Made by a program: the position numbers and the translations under genes. A stretch of 5,451 bases of DNA from the NCBI GenBank assembly GCA_900768735.1, contig CAAGDZ010000277.1, forward strand, positions 1 to 5,451, read 5' to 3'. Below, one piece after another: positions 1 to 5,451 of this stretch. Positions within the stretch are counted from its first letter, which is position 1. Each line of letters starts with the position of its first letter. Source of the stretch: Oscillospiraceae bacterium (GTDB taxonomy: Bacteria > Bacillota > Clostridia > Oscillospirales > Ruminococcaceae). The notes under the pieces are model-generated. The model had not been told where the DNA came from. It saw nothing but the letters and a program-made list of their open reading frames with translations, and made no database searches.

Positions 1-659
1 TCGATAAGATTATATACTATGTATTTTTCGGCATTCTCAACCGGCTTCCAGCTGAGAGAAAATCTGCCGTCTGCGCTGACATTTCCTGCAACGGTTGGAG
101 CGGATAATTCTTTTTTGACCGTAAAAGGAATTACCGTAGGCCGGTCGAGCTTCAAAGCAGACCCGGACTCTAAATCATAGTGCAGAGCTATATAGTATAT
201 CGGCGCGTTTCCCCAGCTGTCAATACCGTTATACACATAATCTTTGTCCTGCGAGTCGGTGGAAAGCACCGGTGACATCGGAGCTACGGTAAGCTTTGTC
301 TTTCCGTCCTCTACGGTCATTTCGGCGTTGTAATATATTTTGCTTGCATTCTCACAGGCTGAATCGGTGTGAACGGATACGAAGTCGTAAAGTCCGATAT
401 TGGTTTCATAGGCGTCAAAGCTGAAGCAAAATTCAAACTCCTCGGTCGGGTCTACGTTGTACAGCGGCATTATTTCCTTGCTGTCGTTATAATTATAGGC
501 ATTTTTAATATCCTCGACAGCTACTATGGCGCCGTATTTGTTTGTACTGTGCTCACCCGATATACCCGAGCTTTGAATTTCGATATTGTTTTGTGCACAG
601 CCTGCTAGAAGCACAGCCGCCGTGCAGATAAGTGATGTAAATCTTGATGTCTTTTTCAT
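1..659 (-). CDS. Secreted lipoprotein with fibronectin-III-like domain (3' end outside window)
   Basis: This open frame starts at the ATG at 659 and runs without a stop through the left edge (219 codons visible). The N-terminus is a lipoprotein signal: KK at residues 2-3, a hydrophobic stretch at about 7-19, and lipobox L18-A19-G20-C21. Prolipoprotein diacylglyceryl transferase would therefore lipidate Cys21 and anchor the protein outside the membrane. Residues 22-42 are a polar linker. Residues 43-183 form an acidic, aromatic-rich, probably beta-rich domain that I do not recognise. From about residue 185 (SAPTVAG, then FSLSWKPVENAEKYIVY) the pattern matches the start of a fibronectin type III domain: proline-led strand, Trp in SW, AxxYxVY. 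GAAAGGA at 671-677 is the ribosome site, 11 bases from the ATG. The gene follows the anti-sigma gene by 81 bp but has its own ECF-type promoter (704-736), so it is a likely target of the sigma factor encoded upstream. A role in the envelope or in substrate binding is inference only. Confidence 0.85.
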   Translation of the reverse strand, partial: MKKTSRFTSLICTAAVLLAGCAQNNIEIQSSGISGEHSTNKYGAIVAVEDIKNAYNYNDSKEIMPLYNVDPTEEFEFCFSFDAYETNIGLYDFVSVHTDSACENASKIYYNAEMTVEDGKTKLTVAPMSPVLSTDSQDKDYVYNGIDSWGNAPIYYIALHYDLESGSALKLDRPTVIPFTVKKELSAPTVAGNVSADGRFSLSWKPVENAEKYIVYNLI

Positions 660-670
660 GTGTCAATTGT

Positions 671-677
671 TCCTTTC
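671..677 (-). promoter_or_regulatory. Ribosome binding site of the lipoprotein gene
   Basis: GAAAGGA on the minus strand, 11 bases before the ATG at 657-659. It supports this start, which also gives a complete lipoprotein signal peptide. Confidence 0.6.
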
Positions 678-685
678 GCATATTC

Positions 686-696
686 GGGATTATCCC
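686..696. repeat. Short inverted repeat GGGATTATCCC in the lipoprotein leader
   Basis: Two 5-base arms (GGGAT/ATCCC) flank a single T. The repeat lies between the predicted ECF -10 element and the ribosome site, just downstream of the expected transcription start. It could be an operator half-site pair or a chance palindrome; the one-base loop cannot form a stable RNA hairpin. Confidence 0.25.
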
Positions 697-703
697 CTTT
701 CAC

Positions 704-736
704 TATATGAACGTTTCAGGAATACAAAAGGTTGCA
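704..736 (-). promoter_or_regulatory. ECF-sigma-type promoter of the lipoprotein gene
   Basis: On the minus strand the -35 block is TGCAACCTTTT (726-736), then a 13-base spacer (713-725), then GTTCATATA (704-712). The AAC core in the -35 element and a short GT-containing -10 element are typical of ECF sigma promoters in Firmicutes. The same 11-base block, the same 13-base gap and the same GTTCA occur upstream of the sigma gene (1883-1916), which makes recognition by that sigma factor likely. The predicted transcript would start near 700 and leave a leader of about 40 bases. Confidence 0.75.
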
Positions 737-740
737 GACC

Positions 741-1370
741 TTATGAAAAAATATTTTCAATTCCGTTTATAACTATAACTCCGTTCTCCCGGACTGAGAA
801 TTTTGCTACGGTCATATCATCAAACACAGCCATATAGTATTCGGTCGTACCGGCGGGTGCGGTTTCGGTCTCAGCGGCATATTCCAGCTTACTTATAAGC
901 GCTGCTCTGTCCTGTTCTGCGAGTATCTGTGCGTCTACAAAGCTGTTGCTTTCGCTCACTTTAAGCTCTTTCAGCGAGCTTTTCAGCCGCTGTGCAAGCG
1001 CCTTTGTAACCGGCTGTTCTTTAAGCTCATCGGTAAGCCAGCCTATATCATTTATCGGGATGGTGTCAATGGCGCTGATGTTGGCGGACGCAACGTGATT
1101 TGATATGTTCTCTGCTACAGACGTTCCGCTTTGCTTACTGTCTGTGACGTCGGGTGTTCTTAAACTTATACCGATAATCGTGAATACACCGGCGCCAATC
1201 ACTGCACAAGCCGCCGCGGCGCATATTTTACTCATCAGACGGATGCGCCTGTTCGCTTTATGCTTCTTTTCTTCCTGCTCAAGTGTATCCTGCAGAGATG
1301 AGAGAAATTTCGGGTCGGGTTTTATCTGATTTATATATTCGGCATAGTCCTTTTTAAAATTGTCAGCCAT
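741..1370 (-). CDS. Single-pass membrane protein, probable anti-sigma factor
   Basis: 209 residues. Residues 1-46 are charged and cytoplasmic, with a predicted helix (FLSSLQDTLEQEEKKHK) and a basic RRIR patch before the membrane. Residues 47-70 are one hydrophobic segment (Ala/Ile/Gly rich). Residues 71-209 form an extracytoplasmic domain, giving an N-in/C-out topology. The position directly after an ECF sigma gene, the 2-bp gap and the topology fit an anti-sigma factor that holds the sigma at the membrane until an envelope signal releases it. The classical zinc anti-sigma motif (HxxxCxxC) is absent; the only cysteines, C50 and C55, lie inside the membrane segment. It therefore belongs to a non-ZAS type, perhaps akin to the DUF4179-like proteins beside clostridial sigma factors. 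The outer domain is not recognised. The start is fixed by a strong AAGGAGG site. The anti-sigma role is inferred from context and architecture. Confidence 0.8.
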   Translation of the reverse strand: MADNFKKDYAEYINQIKPDPKFLSSLQDTLEQEEKKHKANRRIRLMSKICAAAACAVIGAGVFTIIGISLRTPDVTDSKQSGTSVAENISNHVASANISAIDTIPINDIGWLTDELKEQPVTKALAQRLKSSLKELKVSESNSFVDAQILAEQDRAALISKLEYAAETETAPAGTTEYYMAVFDDMTVAKFSVRENGVIVINGIENIFS

Positions 1371-1372
1371 GC

Positions 1373-1858
1373 TTATTCCTCCTTCAGCAGTTCTTTCAGC
1401 TTGCTTCTGCCGCGCGACAGCAAAGATTTTACTGTCCCCTCTGGGCTGTCTGTTATCTCAGCTATCTGCTGTATCGTCATATCTTCATAGTAGAAAAGAT
1501 GAATCGGCAGACGGTATTTTTCGGGCAGTTTTTCCATAGCCTGACGAATACTGAGAGCGTCGTCGCTGTCCTCAACGGTTATTGCGTCTGCCTCCTCAAG
1601 CGGTGCGGTACGTTTTCGACATGCGCTTTTTTCTAGCGAATTTACCGCATTGACCGTTACCCGTATCAGCCACTTTCGGCGGTGATCCTCGTCCTCGAAG
1701 GTCATATCTGATTTTATGTACTTTATGAAAACTTCCTGCGTAATGTCCTCTGAGTCATGGACGTTGCCAAGCCTTGAAAATGCTATACGGTATATGGTAT
1801 CGGCATACATCGAAATAAGCTCCTCGGCGGTGAGGGGTTTTGCTTTTGCGATTTTCAC
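1373..1858 (-). CDS. ECF-type (sigma-70 family) RNA polymerase sigma factor
   Basis: 161 residues, normal length for an ECF sigma with only regions 2 and 4. Region 2 spans about residues 10-78: MYADTIYRIAFSRLGN, then DSEDITQEVF (the conserved DAEDxxQEVF core-binding motif) and RKWLIRVTVNAVNS (region 2.4, -10 recognition). An acidic linker (LEEADAITVEDSDDA) follows. Region 4 spans about residues 103-158: AMEKLPEKYRLPIHLFYYEDM, then helix-turn-helix IQQIAEITDSPEGTVKSLLSRGRSKL for -35 recognition. The start is GTG; an in-frame TGA lies three codons upstream, so no longer start is possible, and the first downstream Met (residue 17) would cut into region 2. The ribosome site is modest (GAGG, 12 bases away), which suggests limited translation. 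It is co-transcribed with the anti-sigma gene (2-bp gap) and has both a housekeeping and an ECF promoter. It resembles SigW/SigV-type regulators; the exact ECF subgroup cannot be fixed by eye. Confidence 0.93.
   Translation of the reverse strand: MKIAKAKPLTAEELISMYADTIYRIAFSRLGNVHDSEDITQEVFIKYIKSDMTFEDEDHRRKWLIRVTVNAVNSLEKSACRKRTAPLEEADAITVEDSDDALSIRQAMEKLPEKYRLPIHLFYYEDMTIQQIAEITDSPEGTVKSLLSRGRSKLKELLKEE
1378..1384 (-). promoter_or_regulatory. Strong ribosome binding site of the anti-sigma gene
   Basis: AAGGAGG on the minus strand, 7 bases before the ATG at 1368-1370 and inside the last codons of the sigma gene. It is much stronger than the site of the sigma gene, which would favour excess anti-sigma over sigma. 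Confidence 0.85.
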
Positions 1859-1882
1859 TATGTATCAGCGCCTCGCTTTCTA

Positions 1883-1916
1883 TATATTGAACTCCTCAGC
1901 ACATGAAAAGGTTGCA
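1883..1916 (-). promoter_or_regulatory. ECF-type autoregulatory promoter of the sigma/anti-sigma operon
   Basis: The -35 block is TGCAACCTTTT (1906-1916), followed by a 13-base spacer (1893-1905) and GTTCAATATA (1883-1892) on the minus strand. It matches the promoter before the lipoprotein gene in block sequence and exact spacing. The predicted start lies near 1880, about 22 bases before the GTG. Autoregulation is the norm for ECF sigma factors, and this site is the direct sequence evidence for it here. Confidence 0.75.
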
Positions 1917-1937
1917 TTTGAGAGAAAAACCGATTAT

Positions 1938-1966
1938 ATTGTAAAATAGGAAAGCGGATTTGTCAA
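1938..1966 (-). promoter_or_regulatory. Housekeeping (sigma-A type) promoter of the sigma operon
   Basis: On the minus strand a perfect -35 TTGACA (1961-1966), a 17-base spacer and a -10 TACAAT (1938-1943). The predicted start is near 1931, upstream of the ECF promoter, giving a leader of about 72 bases that runs through the ECF promoter. It would set basal sigma and anti-sigma levels. Confidence 0.8.
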
Positions 1967-2358
1967 GGTTAGCCGTATTCACTCTACAGTGATTATTACC
2001 TCATTATGAAAAGCAATTGCAATACAAATCGGAATATGCTAAAATGAATTTACGCAATGTCGTATAACTTCTGTGCGATATTGCCGATAATCTTTAATTT
2101 GTACTGCGGACGGATGTGAAACAGATGATTGAAATATCAGAAGCATAATATTCTCCCAAAAATGATTTTAATAATTATTTTATATAAATATAGCATATAA
2201 TCGGCAACAAAGCGGAATAACTCCCAATTCCGCTTTGTTGCATTTAGCAGGCAAGCTCGATGATTAGTTATTAACTACTTCAATTGTACCACATTTTGCA
2301 CAATTTTCATATTTTATAGATTTTAACATACAGCATTCAACAAATTATGAAAAATGAC
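1967..2358. other. Intergenic region without a convincing gene
   Basis: Both strands lack a long ORF here. What can be seen: a short minus-strand ORF of 35 codons with a plausible ribosome site (2039-2146), a plus-strand stretch at about 2005-2058 that reads like a decayed small-protein start, a very AT-rich patch (about 2160-2200), a perfect hairpin (2204-2241), and a 21-codon minus-strand ORF with a CxxC pair (2264-2329). None is strong enough to call as a gene. The region may be the scar of a lost small gene between the two divergent modules. Confidence 0.5.
2204..2241. terminator. Perfect 15-bp hairpin, possible terminator
   Basis: Arms at 2204-2218 (GCAACAAAGCGGAAT) and 2227-2241 are exact complements around an 8-base loop. 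Stem strength and length suit a rho-independent terminator, but neither side has a clean T-run: the plus side reads ATTTAGCAGG and the minus side CGATTATATG. No clear gene ends just before it on either strand. It may terminate a lost gene, insulate the kinase promoter downstream, or act as a structured element. Confidence 0.5.
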
Positions 2359-2387
2359 TTTACAAAAACACAATATTATAGTATAAT
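2359..2387 (+). promoter_or_regulatory. Sigma-A-type promoter of the hybrid kinase gene
   Basis: TTTACA (2359-2364), a 17-base spacer and a perfect TATAAT (2382-2387). The predicted start is near 2394, leaving a leader of about 25 bases. The -10 lies in a near-palindrome ATTATAGTATAAT (2375-2387). It drives the kinase and, through gene overlap, the DegV-family gene. Confidence 0.8.
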
Positions 2388-2403
2388 CTGAATAGAACAA
2401 TAC

Positions 2404-2412
2404 AGAAAGGGA
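2404..2412 (+). promoter_or_regulatory. Ribosome binding site of the kinase gene
   Basis: AGAAAGGGA, 6 bases before the ATG at 2419. It supports this start over later in-frame Met codons such as residue 56, which would remove the first membrane helix. Confidence 0.75.
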
Positions 2413-2418
2413 CTACCT

Positions 2419-5242
<2,824 letters not shown>

Positions 5243-5250
<8 letters not shown>

Positions 5251-5451
5251 ACAAAAGGTGAAAATCATCGCTGAGTGCGTGTGTGATTTGCCGACGGCTT
5301 GGCTCAAAGCGCACAATGTTGACATCGTGTATTTTACTATTGAGACCGATCGGGGCGTGTTTTTCGACACAATCGAAATCACCTCCGACAACGTCATTTC
5401 ATATATACAGGGCGACGGCAAAAAAGCGCTTTCCACCGCGCCCGAGCCCGA
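5243..5451 (+). CDS. DegV-family protein, N-terminal part (3' end outside window)
   Basis: The frame is open from the ATG at 5243 to the right edge (69 full codons). The N-terminus KIIAECVCDLPTAWLKAHNV matches the opening of DegV/FakB proteins (usual pattern KIIxDSxxDLPxExxxxxxI). It is followed by a beta strand IVYFTIET, a FDTIEIT strand-turn (usual Y-D-x-x-D/E-I-T) and ALSTAPEPE, the counterpart of the TSQPSPxxF loop. DegV proteins have the EDD fold and bind a fatty acid; FakB members present it to the kinase FakA for phosphorylation. In this copy the usual DS[T/C] is ECV and the TSQPSP-type loop is STAPEP, so ligand handling may differ from canonical FakB. Full family members are about 280 residues, so about a quarter is visible. 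The start overlaps the kinase stop region by 8 bases, implying coupled translation and a shared promoter at 2359-2387. The family call is by pattern; which ligand it binds cannot be seen. Confidence 0.8.

Noticed and set aside
60..110. TGCAACGGTTGG on the plus strand as a third ECF -35 element
   Set aside because: It shares only TGCAAC with the motif, lacks CTTTT and a GTTCA at the right distance, and lies inside the lipoprotein coding sequence.
660..740. Rho-independent terminator between the anti-sigma and lipoprotein genes
   Set aside because: The only inverted repeat (686-696) has 5-base arms and a one-base loop with no T-run. Read-through from the sigma operon into the lipoprotein gene therefore remains possible.
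369..837. Plus-strand ORFs of 79 and 83 codons
   Set aside because: They lie antisense to the lipoprotein and anti-sigma genes, have no ribosome site or domain pattern, and the minus-strand frames carry clear signal peptide and membrane features.
1105..1949. Plus-strand ORFs of 74 and 77 codons over the anti-sigma and sigma genes
   Set aside because: They are antisense shadows; the minus-strand sigma has unmistakable region 2 and region 4 motifs.

Overview
The window looks like a low-to-mid-GC Gram-positive bacterium of the class Clostridia, probably a gut Oscillospiraceae/Ruminococcus-type organism. This rests on the strong AAGGAGG-type ribosome sites, the Firmicutes-style ECF promoters, the lipoprotein signal, the clostridial flavour of the hybrid kinase (Hpt motif HSLKSTS) and the DegV-family neighbour. 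It is an inference from sequence style; nothing here fixes genus or species.

Left half, minus strand, read right to left: an ECF-type RNA polymerase sigma factor (1373-1858, GTG start), a single-pass membrane protein placed as its anti-sigma factor (741-1370, 2 bp after the sigma stop codon), and a secreted lipoprotein with the start of a fibronectin-III-like domain (starts at 659 and runs off the left edge). Two near-identical promoters occur in this half, one upstream of the sigma gene and one upstream of the lipoprotein. Both have the 11-base -35 block TGCAACCTTTT, exactly 13 bases of spacer, then GTTCA. This is the expected signature of a sigma factor that activates its own operon and a nearby target. 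A near-consensus housekeeping promoter (TTGACA-N17-TACAAT) lies just upstream of the sigma factor's ECF promoter and would supply the basal level.

Middle (1859-2418): 560 bp with no convincing long gene. It holds the sigma promoters, an AT-rich patch, a perfect 15-bp hairpin (2204-2241), a few very short ORFs or possible gene relics, and a good sigma-70-type promoter for the kinase.

Right half, plus strand: a 943-residue membrane-bound hybrid histidine kinase (2419-5250) with six predicted membrane segments, HisKA, HATPase, a degenerate receiver, an intact receiver, an Hpt domain and a C-terminal helical tail. Its last 8 bases overlap the start of a DegV-family (fatty-acid-binding EDD fold) gene that runs off the right edge. 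The overlap implies co-translation, so a fatty-acid-binding protein may be functionally tied to the phosphorelay.

The window therefore holds two divergent signalling modules: an envelope-type ECF sigma/anti-sigma circuit with a lipoprotein target, and a phosphorelay kinase coupled to a DegV protein. Each family is known. The most specific new observations are the matched promoter pair and the kinase-DegV coupling.
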